From the NCBI GenBank assembly GCA_035771175.1, contig CM069589.1, positions 30,510,201 through 30,574,200 of the forward strand: 64,000 nucleotides of DNA, in the 5' to 3' direction. The position numbers and the translations under genes were made by a program. This document shows positions 1-10,860 of the stretch, piece after piece. Origin of the DNA: Paratinospora sagittata (lineage: Eukaryota > Streptophyta > Magnoliopsida > Ranunculales > Menispermaceae). The stretch's first letter is position 1. Each line of letters opens with the position of its first letter. The notes below the pieces were generated by a model. That model searched no databases and was not told the DNA's origin. It was given only the letters and a program-made list of their open reading frames with translations.

Positions 1-2313
1 CAAACTTAGGGACTTCCTTTGGAGTTGCATGTCAACTATGTTGAATAAATGGTTGATTCTAGTTGATTAATGGTGGTGTTCAGTATTTTTATCCATCGAA
101 AACCCTAGTTGTACTGTAAAATCGGCCTAGGGCTTGATTTTAGGGATTTTGACCTAAACCAAGTCAATTGGACCTAAATTGAGTGAAATCATGGGTTTAG
201 AATGTTTGAACCTATGTTAATTTTGTATGACTTAGTGCAATTTGACTCTATGCCTATTGTATAGATTTTCCCCAAATTGGGTCATGTCACACCCCGCGGA
301 TGTGATGGGTACCTCGGATTGCGAAATCAACCTATATGAGGTTTGAGGTTCGAATCCAGGGGAGACCCTGCATTATTCATGATTAATAGTGTGGACAAAT
401 GATCCTGGGGGTACTAGACACTGTTGAGTGGGTTGTGTACTGGGATGGGATAATATTATGTGGTGTTATGGTTGGGGTACGCTCGAGTAGGAGGTACCCA
501 TCACATCTGCGGGGTGTGACAAAAAAGTCCTTAAGTACATAAGGTCTTTTTCTCATCACCCTGGGTAGGGGGCACTGTGTGCAACCCAGGTGTGACAGGT
601 CATATGCCATGTATTGATTTGAATTGAGGAATTTACTTGATTATGATCAATCTTGCATGATTTTGAATGGTTTGGACTTGTGTTAGGATTGAATGACCTA
701 GACTAAGTGATTGTCCTAGTTTTCGGAATTAGCCTTATCTGTGGCTTGGCACGGATGTCGAGGTTGATCATGAGATGGAAACTCATGATGGGAATTAGAT
801 GCACATGGACTTATTGGATTAGGAATTGATCATGATTAGTGTGTCTATGTATGGATGGTCATGATAATTGATACATGCGCATGAATCTATGGTTTACAGG
901 ATCTTATTTTGCTTTGGGATTCGTGTAAGCCATGTGGATAGCTTTGCTTGCGTGGCATTGGTTGTGAGTAGTTGTTCATTTTGTTTATCACATGTGTCAT
1001 CATATTAAATTATACTGGTATGTTGAATGTCATGAAATATCGTTGAGAAATGCATGTGTTTAATATGTTTTAAAAAGGCATGCATTGAAACTCTAGAAGC
1101 TTGGGGTTCCAAGCTAAGTTCCCTAGGTGTTCCTAGGAGGCTTGTGCATGTTGCCAAGCTGACTTTTCTAGATGGCTGAGGTAGAGTCTTCTATAAATGA
1201 AGGTTAGGGGTATGAGGCCGACATACCCCAATGGCGGTTGAGTATTTAATACCCCGCTGGCAGGATCATGTCACTTAGGCTAGAAGTGAATGATCAGGAC
1301 GAGATGACCAATGGCGGTTGTGTATGTAATACCCCGCTAGCAGGATCATTCCTCTTAGGCTGGAAGTGAATGATTAGAATGAGACGACCCTAGGATGCAA
1401 GTTATACTCCAAGATGGAGGACCGACCTATGGTCTATAAATATAACTAAGGGTCGGTGGAGTTTTTAAATGTACATGAAAGTGGTTGATGCTTATTTTAT
1501 TATGTGTTTTATGTTTCACATACTTATGAGCATAATTTTATGCATATGCATATATGACTTTATTGATGTATAATTGATGGCATAATTGAACACTATTCAC
1601 TGGGCACCGTTGGCTCACACTCTCACTCTCTTTCCAAGTTCTACTGATAAGGGTAAAGGCAAGGGTATTGCATTTGCTTGAGGACCTAGCCATTACCAAA
1701 GCTAGGGACGTCCTGACGTGAGTCTAGGTTTGATGTGTATGGATGGATGTCCTTTATTTACATATGTATAATGTTTTTCTTATTTTGATACATATGTAAT
1801 CTATAACATTTGTTAAACCTAGATGGTGAGAGGGATTATGGTTTGTTGATGTATATTGGCCTTGTGGCCTTGGGTTTGATGTACTTGATTATATGTTTTG
1901 GACTTGGACTAGATGATGGGTCTAGGCATGTTGCCTTAGACTATTTTGGGTTTAATTGAGGACTTTTGTGATCATGGTTGTATGTTCTATTTAAGGATCA
2001 TTGTTTTATGTTCATTTGGGGACTAATATGATCTTTATGATTATTGTTGTGTTAATTGGGAGATTATATCTTGTTGATTCATGTGGAGGTGCATGTCATG
2101 ATATTAGAATTGCTAAGTCTATCAGGTTAATGTGGTTTCAAAAATAAAATATAATTGGGGGACTCTATGGAGAGTCTGGTTGAGGCTTGTAGGGTCCCGA
2201 TCATCTCATGGGATGATTTGAGGTGGTCGTAGATGCCTACTTCAGGCTTCTCACCCCGACACTTTCCCACGCCGATCCATGAGATATGGCGGTCTAGGGT
2301 GTTGGTCGCCACA
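1..2313 (+). mobile_element. Tekay/Del-like gypsy LTR, left end outside window
   Basis: No coding frame. From about 60 to 1950 the sequence matches, in inverted orientation, the LTR remnant at 25796-28361, for example the blocks containing GGTTTAGAATGTTTGAACC and the run ending CACTGGGCACCGTTGGCTC. The right end, GGTCGCCACA at 2304-2313, is a CA-type LTR end. It resembles the ends of the Tekay LTRs in this window, whose sense strand ends GGTCRTGACA. Immediately to the right an Athila reverse transcriptase reading frame resumes (2314 onward, minus strand). I infer that this is the 3' LTR, or a solo LTR, of a gypsy element inserted into Athila. Its 5' end, and hence any target duplication, lies outside the window. 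Confidence 0.75.
286..597 (+). mobile_element. SINE-like insertion with Pol III box B and terminal inverted repeats
   Basis: The 312-bp insertion interrupts the LTR at 1-2313. The related LTR at 25796-28361 keeps the empty site (on its minus strand it reads GGGTCATATGCC near 26900). The insertion is flanked by GGTCAT at 280-285 and 598-603. Positions 347-357 read GGTTCGAATCC, a perfect tRNA-type box B. Positions 286-315 and 491-520 are inverted repeats matching at 29 of 30 bases, and the outer ends read GTCACACC and GGTGTGAC. A diverged relative at 40026-40312 has box A as well as box B. The tRNA-like head suggests a SINE, while the inverted repeats look like a MITE, so the class is left open. 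Confidence 0.75.
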
Positions 2314-3130
2314 CAAACAATGATCAAAGGAGGACCCAAATACTGAAAAATCGTCCATAAAAACCTCCATGATGTCCTCTATCAAATCAGAAAATATAGC
2401 TATCATGCACCGTTGAAAAGTCGTTGGTGCATTACATAATCCAAATGGCATGCGCCGAAAGGCAAAAGTACCATACGGGGAAGTGAATGTAGTCTTCTCT
2501 TGATCCTCCGAGGCGATGGCTATCTAATTATACCTCGAATACCCGTCTAGGAAACAATAGTAATGGAAGCCCACCAACCGATCTAGAATCTAATTAATAA
2601 AAAGAAGAGGAAAGTGATCCTTCCTTGTGGCTTTGTTAAGCTTCAGGTAGTCTATGCAAACTCCTCAGCCCGTCATTGTCCTAGTGAAAATCTGTTCATT
2701 CTTATCATTCATCACTACAGTCATACCACCTTTCTTGGGCATCACTTGAACCGAACTTACCCACGAACTATCTGAAATGGCGTACATGATTCCCGCCTTG
2801 GGCCACTTTAAAATTTCAGCTTTGACAACCTCTTTCATGGGTGGATTTAGCCTTCTTTGATGCTCAATTGAAGGCTTGTAAGAATCCTCCAGCAAGATCT
2901 TGTGCATGCAAATGGAAGGACTTATTCCCTTGATGTCGGCTATGGACCTCCCCAAAGATGACTTGTACTATCTCAAGATGCGTAATAGCTTCTCTTTCTC
3001 CACACTAGACAAAATCAATGATATGATGACTCGCATAGTAAACTTCTCACCCAAAAATGTATAGCGAAGATGCTCAAGTAATGGCTTCAACTCTGGTGAA
3101 GACTCTACTGACTCGAGTGGCGAAGAAGCT
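2314..3130 (-). pseudogene. pol: Athila pol: reverse transcriptase N-terminal half, truncated
   Basis: This would encode the RNA-dependent DNA polymerase of an Athila element. On the minus strand the frame shows the region before RT (DIKGISPSICMHKILLED), then SDSSWVSSVQVMPKKGG, then MPFGLCNAPTTFQRCM, and the catalytic box FMDD within VFMDDFSVFGSS. It is broken by in-frame stops, for example after RTMTG near 2665 and between about 2665 and 2451. The frame is cut at SSFDHCL, where the LTR end at 2313 begins. The fingers and palm through FMDD are present, while the thumb, RNase H and integrase are missing. Downstream codons at 2251-2313 belong to the neighbouring LTR, not to RT. It is not expected to be functional. 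Confidence 0.88.
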
Positions 3131-3720
3131 TCAATATTTTTTGCTTCGGTGATTGTACTCGCAGGATTGTTGACCTCAAGAGCTTAGGCATAATGATGGA
3201 CTTCATTATGAAAGGCCTCAGCTCTAGATATCAAACTCACAAGACACTTCTCTAAAGGATCTTCCAGTGTAGCCTCATCATGTACCTTGGTCACACATGC
3301 ATCAATCAGTCCTGCTACATCAATCCGGTGACATGTATTCCCCTCATATGGGAATTTAAGAGTCTTGTATATGTTAAACAAGACCTCTTCATCATTCACT
3401 CGCAAGGTAAGCTCGCCACGCTGCACATCTATCAAAGCTCTCCCAGTAGCTAAGAATGGCCACCCAAGTATAAGAGGAATATCACTATCTTCCTCCATGT
3501 CCAAAACTACAAAGTCCACCGAGAAGATGAACTTATCCACCTTCACTAGCACATCCTCAATTATACCTCGAGGGTATATAAATGTTTGGTCTGGTAGTTG
3601 CAATGATATTGTAGTTGGCTTCACCTCGCCAAGTCCCAATTTCCTAAAAATTGACAAAGGCATCAAGTTAATACTTGCACCCAAATCACATAAAGCTTTA
3701 GTAAAATTTAAAGAACCAAT
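3131..3720 (-). pseudogene. pol: Athila pol: aspartic protease
   Basis: Retroviral-type aspartic protease that would cut the Gag-Pol polyprotein. The minus strand reads CDLGASINLMPLSIFRKLGL, the Athila version of the protease active site (D-L-G-A). It is followed by a hydrophobic core (VVLDMEEDSDIPLILGWPFLATG) with the second conserved turn. About 165 codons are open from 3684 to 3184. The frame then runs into the linker to RT with a stop at 3184-3186. It shares its frame with gag upstream and RT downstream, as expected for a single Gag-Pol ORF. The homologous domain of the second Athila copy is at 62884-63340. Confidence 0.85.
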
Positions 3721-5355
3721 GGTGCAAGGTATAGTGAAACTCCCTGGATCTTTTAGCTTTTGATGTAGCTTCTTTTGTAGTATGGAACTACATTCTTCAG
3801 AAGCTTCACCGTCTCATAGTCCTCTAGCTTCCTCTTCTTTGTCATCACATCCTTCATGAACTTCACATAGTTGGACATTTGCTCCGAAGCATCGGCAAAA
3901 GGGACGTTGATGTGGATCTTATTGAAAATCTCAAGAAACTTGGCGAATTGCTCATCAATCTTCTTCTTTTGGAAATTTTTGGGAAAAAGGATAGGAGTCT
4001 TAAGAATAGGGGGATTATCAGGGAAGGTGATGGAACTGGGCCTATAAGGCCTCTCTTGAGATTTTTCCCCTTGCTTGATTCTTCATCTTCTTTGCTTGAT
4101 TTAGCTTCCTTGTTGGGCTCCTCATTCTCTTGACTAGATGGAGGGGGGGATGCAATGTGTTGGCTTGTAGAATCAGCCCACTTCTTTTCCACTCCTCAAA
4201 GTGATGGCCTTGTATTGTTCCTTGAGATTTATCTTGGTGTTGCAAGGCAAGGATCCATGTGGTTGTGCATTCACTGTTTTGGCTAGCTGTCCTACTTGTA
4301 CTTCTTGAAGCTTTTGTCTCCATCATAAATGATCCCAACATATCTTCCAAGGATGGCTACTTCTTTTGAGCTTGATTGTAGAAATCGGGTGAAGGTTGCA
4401 ATGTATTCCTCGTGTTGGCATAGGAAAAGTCCTCATGATTTCGAATACTTGGGTGGTACTGATTTGGGATTCCTGGATTGCTTCTGAAGTTGTACCCCCG
4501 ATTACTAATGTATTGAACTTCTTCCTCATGTGCCTCATTCCCTAAAGAACCCATATGTAAAGCTGCCGCCTTTTCAATAGATCGTTGTGCACTTTGAGTA
4601 GTGAGCACAGCGAGTTGGTTGGCAATGCTTGACATCTGAGCAGAGAGAGATGTGAATGAATCAACTTCATGTAGGCCAGCAACCCTCTTAACTATTGATC
4701 GTGCACCCGGAACCTCATAAGTGTTGCTAGCCATATCCTCCAACATGTTTAGTGCCTCAGTAGCCGTTTTTGTCAGACGTGACCCATCGGCTGCCACATC
4801 AACTAAATTTCTTGTGGATAAGGTCATCCCATTATAGAAAAGTTGGATTTGCAACCAATCTTGGAACCTATGCTGAGGACACTTCCTCAACAATTCCTTG
4901 AAACGCTCCCAAGTTTCATACAATGACTCGTGCTTGTGTTGCTTGAATTGTCCGATCTCAGCTCTCAATTGGGAGGTCTTCGCAAGAGGAAAGAATTTTT
5001 GAAGAAATTTTTGTACCATCTCTTGCCAAGTTGTAATGCTCCCCGATTGCAATGATTGCAACCATGCTCGTGCTTTGTCCTTTAGAGGAAAAGGGAACAA
5101 TCTCAACCTTATGGTGTCCTCAGTAATACCATTCATCTTCACCGTATCACACATCTCCAAGAAGGTGGTGATGTGGATAGTAGGATCTTCAGTAGGCGAT
5201 CCCCAATACTAGTGTTGTTGAACCATAAAAATCAACCTCGGTTTCAATTCAAAGTTGTTCGCATTAATAGGCATACGAACAATACTCGAGTAATTATCAT
5301 TGATAACCAGTTTGAAGTAGTCTCTTAAGGCCAACTGATTGTGCTCGTCCGCCAT
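3721..5355 (-). pseudogene. gag: Athila gag
   Basis: Capsid-type Gag. The start chosen is the ATG at 5355, which gives MADEHNQLALRDYFK, a typical Athila Gag N-terminus about 240 bases after the LTR. A stop at about 5210 interrupts the frame. From 5160 to 4357 the retrotransposon Gag core is intact, with LFPFPLKDKARAWLQSL, TTWQEMVQKFLQKFFP and ETWERFKELLRKCPQH. After 4357 the frame is disturbed: a second frame carries a Ser/Glu/Lys-rich tail (around 4190-4080) that looks like normal Gag C-terminus, so a frameshift near 4250-4300 is likely. The C-terminal part reads toward the protease at 3720. Confidence 0.85.
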
Positions 5356-5569
5356 TGCTTCAATTTCTCTTCTTCTCATTCGTCTCAGTCTTCCAAGAGT
5401 ACATTAAATCTCAGAATCAAACGGTAGTACTTCAATACTTCTTGCCCTTTGCATAAACTCCTGTAAACAGAAACTAAGAAAGAAAATCAGAAAATAAAAA
5501 ATAAAAATAAAAAATAAAATATATAAATCAAAGTTAAATAACATGATATTAGTGAAAACTAATAATTAT

Positions 5570-5586
5570 CCCCAGCAGCGGCGCCA
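5570..5586 (-). promoter_or_regulatory. Athila primer-binding site (tRNA-Asp type)
   Basis: The minus strand reads TGGCGCCGCTGCTGGGG a few bases inside the LTR boundary at 5593. Athila and Tat elements characteristically prime reverse transcription from tRNA-Asp with TGGCGCCGTTGCCGGGG, which this matches with few differences. It fixes both strand and lineage of the element. Confidence 0.88.
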
Positions 5587-5592
5587 AAAACT

Positions 5593-7018
5593 TGATCGTG
5601 AAATTATCGCAAGTGCACGACAGTCAAGTTATAATATAATCCGATGAAATCAGGTCTCGTCCTCAGGGATATTAGAACACTAGCTATCACGTTTTTACCT
5701 TAATTTTATCTAGACAATCGAATTCGAATGATTGAGTAATTAAATAATAATGAAAACAACTAATTATCTAACTAGGAAAGCAATGAAAACAACAGATTAT
5801 CAATAGAGAAATAATCTAGTGAATCGATTTCACCAAACTATCAACTATGTTCTTTCCAATTATTTATCATTAATGTATTTACTTAGTTTATAAGCCAGAA
5901 ATCCTACTGTTTCTAACACCCTCTATCGAGTGCCGCGTTAGAGCATATTCATAGGAATTGATCTCGATCTATCGACAAAGATCTAATTCCTACAAACTCA
6001 CTAAGATCTATGATTTCTTTTAATGACTTCAAAGGGCCTCGATCTCCTATCGGTCTCACGATAACCTAGGCTATATTTTCCTTGTTCCGATCCAAAGTAC
6101 CCTCTATTGAGTGCCGCACTCTAGAACTAAGATCATCCAATCCGTGATCAAGAGATTGAAAGCATTAACAATGGAGAAATATAAATAAACTATCACAAAT
6201 CCATTAACAATAATTAAAGCCCTAAACTAGAACATAGAATCAAAGTTAGGATCCATCTATCCTTTAGAACAAAAGCTTAGTTCATAACGTGAATGAAAAT
6301 AACACAAGACATGGAGAAAACTTCAATAATAAACATTAATAACAAACTAGAAAATCTTGAACTTGAATCTTCGCATTTCTTCCTCCTAACCATCGTGTTC
6401 TCCTCATTATTCAAATGTCCTCTCGAAAAACCCTCTAAAACCATATAATGTGTGCCCAAAGTCGTGTGTAATTGGAATTTCCAAAATTTCCAAAAACCAA
6501 TCGTAAGTTGCTAAATTAACAACTTTAAAATGTGGGGCGTCGCGGCGCTGCGTTACATTTCCTCTGGGTGCCACGATGCCCAGAGCCTTCTTTTCCTGAT
6601 CACCCTGGCGCCATGATGAGCGTCGTGGCCCCCAAAGCACTGTTTGTGTGCGGTGTTGTGGATTTGGTCATTTTTTGCTCCTTTTGATTTCCTTCTTGTG
6701 GACTTAGCCAATGTTCGTCCACTTTTTGGCTTGGGTTCTTCATGACTCGTCATCTAGGCTTCTCATATGTTGTGTCCATTCATGCTCATTTCCATACATC
6801 TAAATACCTACAAAAAAAAACAAAACAAGTAATTAAAACACTCAAAACATAAATTGATCCAACATATAAATTAACAAAGCAAATTAATGCATAAAAACCA
6901 ATTTATTCCTAAACTAACAAATGAATCAAAACTAACATAAACACACTCAACTAATGCATAAATCATCCTAAAACAACTATAAGACACTCCTAAAACATGT
7001 CTAAATATGCAACTATCA
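5593..7018 (-). repeat. 5' LTR of Athila A1
   Basis: On the sense (minus) strand it begins TGATAGTTGCATATTTAG at 7018 and ends TTCACGATCA at 5593, next to the primer-binding site, giving 1426 bp. It contains no supported gene. Short open frames inside it (for example near 6300-6750) show no family features. The left portion (5593-5960) resembles 58412-58805, a second Athila-type LTR fragment. No second copy of this exact LTR lies in the window, so a divergence estimate is not possible. Confidence 0.82.
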
Positions 7019-7039
7019 AGCAAACATACAAAGTCTTTT

Positions 7040-7601
7040 TTCAAGAGTAAGACCCAAAGCTCAATCACAAGGGCTCTTGAACTTGTCCATACGTTGTTTG
7101 GACCAACTTGAAGACAAAGCTTAGGTGGAAAATCTTATTGTCTTTTGCTTGTTGATGATTTTACTTGTTATACATGGGTTTACTTTTGTGTACATAAGAG
7201 TGATGTATAAGAAATTTTGCTCTTGTGTTGAAAATGAAAAGGGATATAAGATCATTGTCATTAGAAGTGATCGAGGTGGGGAGTTTGTAAACAAAAGTCT
7301 TGAAGACTTTTGCAACAAGCAAGGATACACCCATCACCTTTCAATCCCCAGAACTCCTCAGCAGAATGGAGTTGTTGAGAAAAAAAACAAATCCCTTCAA
7401 GAAATGTGCAGGACAATGTTATGTGAATATGATGTAGCAAAATACTTTTGGGTTGAAGCCATAAATACTGCTTGCTATGTCATTAAAAGAGTGATGGTTA
7501 GGAGAAAATTGAACAAAACTCCATATGAACTTTGGAAGGGTAGAACTCCTAAAATTGATCACTTAAAAATCTTTGGATGTAAATGTTATATTTTTAAATA
7601 A
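7040..7601 (+). pseudogene. pol: Copia A integrase
   Basis: DDE-type integrase that would join element cDNA to host DNA. Readable blocks are LELVHTLFGPT, LGGKSYCLLLVDDFTCYTWV, the second catalytic Asp in IRSDRGGEF, the catalytic Glu in QQNGVVEKKNKSLQEM, and the C-terminal block KIFGCKCYIFK. The first block normally reads H-x-D-L-F-G-P. Here the codon for the first catalytic Asp appears to be missing between the Thr and Leu codons (VHTLFGP). A stop follows GPT, and a frameshift lies around 7200-7215. The N-terminal zinc-binding domain is gone. After 7601 the frame breaks, and the integrase C-terminal linker continues to about 7880 in degraded form. Confidence 0.88.
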
Positions 7602-7881
7602 TAAAGACAATCTTGATAATTTGACCCTAAGTCTAACATTGGTATATTTTTAGGGTATGAATCTCACAATAGAGCTTATAAGGTTTTCAACAAATCCACA
7701 AGAACTATAAAAGAATCAATACATGTAAAATTCGATGAATATGACCCCTAGAATGGCTTTAGAAAAGTGAGTAGAACAGGTTAGAATAGATGATGATGAA
7801 ATCATAACAAATAAGCCTGTTGAACATGAACCTAGTGAACCCCAAGTTCAACCGGTTGTTGAACCACCTAAAAACAATAGG

Positions 7882-8907
7882 TTGCTCATAGGTCACCCTC
7901 AAGATCAAATCATAGGTGATCCAAACCTAGGTGTGGAAACTCAAGCTTCACTTAGAGATGAAGGGCATGTAGCCTTTGTATCCCAGATTGAGCCTACTAA
8001 GATCGAAGAAGCTTTAGTTGATGAAAACTGGAATCTTACTATGCAAGAAGAGTTGGGACACTTCACTAGAAACAACGTATTGGATCTTGTACCTAAACCA
8101 GAACCAGAACACCAAGGTGTTATTGGAACCAAATGGGTGTTTAAGAACAAGAAAGATGAGAAAGGAATCATAGTTAGAAACAAAACAAGATTGGTTGCAC
8201 AGGGCTATAATCAAGAAGAAGGAATTGACTATGAAGAAGCTTTTGCTCCAGTAGCAAGATTATAAGCAATCAGATTATTACTTGCTTATGCTTGCTATAA
8301 CGGATTCTTGTTATATCAAATGGATGTCAAAAGTGCTTTCTTGAATAGGTTTACGAATGAAGATGTCTATGTGAAGCAACTACCCAGTTTTGAGAATTGT
8401 TACAAACCTTATCATGTTTATAGACTTAAAAAAGCTTTATATGGTTTGAAGCAGGCTCCTAGAGTGTGGTATGATAGGCTTAGAACATTCCTTTTGGATT
8501 ATAACTTCAAGAAAGGAACCCTAGATCCAACCTTATTCATCAAATGCAAAGATAATGATATGCTTCTAGTGCAAATCTATGTTGGCGACATTATCTTTAG
8601 TGCATCAAACAAGAAATTGTGTGATGAGTTATCCTCTATCATGACAAATGAGTTTGAAATGAGCATGATGGGAGAATTAAACTACTTCCTAGGTTTACAA
8701 ATTAAGCAGATGAAAAATGAAACATTCTTAAACCAATTGAAGTATGCAAGGGACATGATTAAAAAGTTCAAATTCAAAAATTTGAAAACTATTAATACTC
8801 ATTGCAATTCAGCCATCAAAATAGATAAGGATGAAAAAGGCAAACCAGTCGACCCTAAGCTATATCGAGGAATGATAGGTAGTTTGTTGTATCTAACAAC
8901 AAGCTGA
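7882..8907 (+). pseudogene. pol: Copia A reverse transcriptase
   Basis: Copia-family RT. The readable order is [52 protein letters not shown], then an in-frame stop at 8263-8265 (PVARL-stop), then QMDVKSAFLN, ALYGLKQAPRVWYDRL and the palm box. The palm box at 8578-8589 reads YVGD rather than YVDD, so one of the paired catalytic aspartates is lost. GELNYFLGLQIKQ and MIGSLLYLT follow. The frame stops again at 8905. The stop and the catalytic substitution both indicate a dead copy. Confidence 0.92.
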
Positions 8908-9524
8908 CCTGATATTATGTTTGGCGTTTGTCTATGTGCTAGATTCCAATCTGATCCTATAGAGTCTCATCTAAAGTGTGTTAAACGAATATTTTGATAC
9001 ATTAGTGGCACACTAGACATGGGTATGTGGTACGCTAAAAGAACTTCTTTCAATCTCAAGAGCTTTGTTGATTCCGACTATGCCGGAAGTTTAACAAATC
9101 GAAAAAGTACATAAGGATTTTGTTACTTTAGGGGCAATTCACACATTTCTTGGTTTAGCAAGAAACAAAATCCAGTGGCATTGTCCATAGCAAAGGCTAA
9201 ATACGTTGCAACCGAAAGTTGTTGTACTCAAGAGTTATACCTTAAACAACAACTTTGAGATTATCAAATTAATATTCCATATGCCGATATTTATTGTGAT
9301 AATACAACTGCTATAATATTTCCAAAAGTCCTGTAATGCACTCTCGAACGAAACACATTAAAATTCGACATCATGTGCAATGTGGAGATGTGAAATTGAT
9401 CCATATTGGAACTAAAAATCAGTTAGCTGATTTTTTTACTAAGCTTTTGGCTAAAGATCAATTTTCACATATAAGGCGAGAATTGGGCATGTTTGCCTTT
9501 CAAACTTACCCAATGCTTAATTGA
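8908..9524 (+). pseudogene. pol: Copia A RNase H
   Basis: This continues the polyprotein in degraded form: PDIMFGVCLCARFQSDP, the RNase H strand FVDSDYAGSLTNRKST with the catalytic Asp in VDSDYAG, WFSKKQNPVALS, and then a frameshift. The last block, HSRTKHIKIRHH...TKNQLADFFTK, is the copia RNase H C-terminus and is open at 9336-9524. Several stops interrupt the earlier part (near 8998, 9115 and 9260). It abuts the RT domain directly, as in Ty1/copia polyproteins. Confidence 0.88.
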
Positions 9525-10197
9525 CTATGCATTTATCCACCATCTCTGGGACATGATTTAGTTATCTACTCTGGCTCCCTATCTACTACCTCATCTGCTG
9601 CTACCGCCGTCATACCTGATGCAGATGTTGGTACCAGCCCCACGGAGGATGATGCCCCGACCTCACCAATTATATTTGCTGGGCTAAGCTCTTTTGATCC
9701 TCGATTGTCACCTCCGTCATAGGCACACCCTCTTTTTGATGTTTGGAAAGGAGGAGAGATTAGTATGATTGTTCTGATTGACTAGATCATTCTGAGCACA
9801 TACTCAGGGGGAGTTCATACACTTAGGGGGAGTGTTTGGAGTTGGATATATATTTTTTGAAAATGTTTTGTATTTTTTGTTTACTCTTTTGTACTCTTTG
9901 TGTACTTATGCAATTTGTGCTTTATCTTTTGATGTACACATCTATGATGATGACATGTATATGTTTGATTGATTATATTGATATACATGCATATTTTGTG
10001 CTTATTGATCATATCTTTGAGTATGTTTTCATTGGTATCTGATTGATTATTTCACATGGTATTGAATGTTAAATCTTTTATTAAGTGGTATATTCTTTAA
10101 AGTGGCATGATAAAATTTTTCACTTCACTCATTCATTCATTTGAGAAATTATGCTTCTTGCTTCAATCATGCCAATAGTGAATTTATTTGAAATCAT
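9525..10197 (+). other. Copia A 3' untranslated/accessory region
   Basis: No intact gene. A Ser/Thr/Pro-rich reading stretch around 9570-9720 and the words CACCCTCTTTTTGATGTTTG and GGGGGAGTG resemble the segment before the 3' LTR of element B (39156-39250). There the same phrase follows the accessory ORF. I infer a worn remnant of the region downstream of pol in SIRE-type elements. Open frames at 9836-10042 show no family features. Confidence 0.45.
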
Positions 10198-10212
10198 AAA
10201 AAAAAGAGAGAT
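10198..10212 (+). promoter_or_regulatory. Copia A polypurine tract
   Basis: A run of A and G (AAAAAAAGAGAGATT) lies directly before the 3' LTR start TGTTGATG at 10213. Element B has the same arrangement at 39438-39452, and copia 2 at 23590-23606 on the minus strand. Such a tract primes plus-strand DNA synthesis. Confidence 0.8.
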
Positions 10213-10483
10213 TGTTGATGTAACTACTCTCACCCAATTTTGTTTTGATGATTGTAAACAACATACCTGTGTTATCTAATATCTTTGACGTAGTTGCTTC
10301 AATGCTAACTAGATATATCTAATGGATTCAACTATATTGTCAAAGCATGTGGAAGGAACAACACCTAACGAAGATTCAAGAGCTCCATGATTTGTATCTT
10401 TTTAAAATCATTCATATAGTTTACTATTCTCATGCATGCACATATTTTAGTTTAACAGTTATGCTGTCACTTAGTCATAATTG
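10213..10483 (+). repeat. Copia A 3' LTR, first part
   Basis: Begins TGTTGATGTAAC after the polypurine tract. It is interrupted by the Reina-like element, whose target duplication AATTG forms its last five bases (10479-10483). The LTR resumes at 32332-32370. No gene is present. Confidence 0.78.
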
Positions 10484-10820
10484 TGATAAACCCCCGTTAC
10501 GTTTCACGTATTCTAGGCGAAAGAAAGCAGAACAAGAGCATGTGGAAAGGAGCGTGGAGGATTGACACGTGTTGGGCGTTACTTTGTTAATTGGAGTGTG
10601 GAGTACTTGATCAATTGTACGTTCATATAAATACTGGGTGTAACAAGGGAATAGGGATATTCATTGGAAATTTTATTGAATTGTTGTAATAATTGGAGTT
10701 TACAGATTTCTCGAAAATCTGTTGTTGTGTTTCCATAATTCTTTTCTTTTCTTGAATGCAAAACATCTGATATTACATTCTTTAATTCATTTACTTCTCT
10801 TTCAATTTCTGATCCTATCA
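10484..10820 (+). repeat. 5' LTR of Reina-like element
   Basis: The LTR is 337 bp, running from TGATAAACC to CCTATCA, and is the same length as its partner at 31990-32326. A TATA box (CATATAAATAC, 10624-10634) lies in the middle, where a Pol II promoter is expected. Confidence 0.93.
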
Positions 10821-10822
10821 AA

Positions 10823-10835
10823 TTGGTATCAGAGC
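10823..10835 (+). promoter_or_regulatory. Primer-binding site (initiator tRNA-Met)
   Basis: TTGGTATCAGAGC lies two bases after the LTR end. It is the standard plant LTR-retrotransposon site complementary to the 3' end of initiator tRNA-Met. Confidence 0.9.
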
Positions 10836-10860
10836 AATACGATTTGGGATACGATCTAAG

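Larger units (their letters stand above)
2314..7018 (-). mobile_element. Athila-type gypsy retrotransposon A1, 3' part missing
   Basis: Minus-strand element. It has a 5' LTR (5593-7018), a primer-binding site complementary to tRNA-Asp (5570-5586), gag (to 5355), protease and the start of reverse transcriptase. The RT reading frame stops abruptly at 2314, where another LTR begins, so the rest of pol and the 3' LTR are absent from the window. On the right it abuts the integrase gene of copia A at 7019, which suggests insertion into that element. Gag, protease and RT stay largely in one frame, interrupted by several stops. Confidence 0.88.
7019..10483 (+). mobile_element. SIRE-like copia element A, 5' truncated
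   Basis: Plus-strand Ty1/copia remnant in the order integrase (7040-7601), RT (7882-8907), RNase H (to 9524), an untranslated 3' region, a polypurine tract (10198-10212) and the start of the 3' LTR (10213). The 5' half (LTR, gag, protease, integrase N-terminus) is missing because the Athila LTR abuts it at 7019. The 3' LTR is interrupted at 10483 by the Reina-like element and resumes for 39 bp at 32332-32370. Integrase-before-RT order is diagnostic of Ty1/copia. Confidence 0.88.

Noticed and set aside
2251..2313. Continuation of Athila RT after the FMDD block
   Set aside because: The codons after SSFDHCL belong to the neighbouring LTR, which starts (sense end) at 2313. The open frame is accidental.
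3365..3763. Plus-strand ORF of 132 codons
   Set aside because: It is antisense to the Athila protease. A similar antisense frame appears over the second Athila protease (62999-63229), as expected from shared sequence.
6277..7068. Small minus-strand ORFs in the Athila LTR
   Set aside because: There is no family motif, and the region is defined as LTR by the primer-binding site and TG/CA ends.
9836..10042. Small hydrophobic membrane protein downstream of copia A pol
   Set aside because: The hydrophobic look comes from T-rich sequence (TTT, ATT, GTT codons). There is no counterpart in element B.
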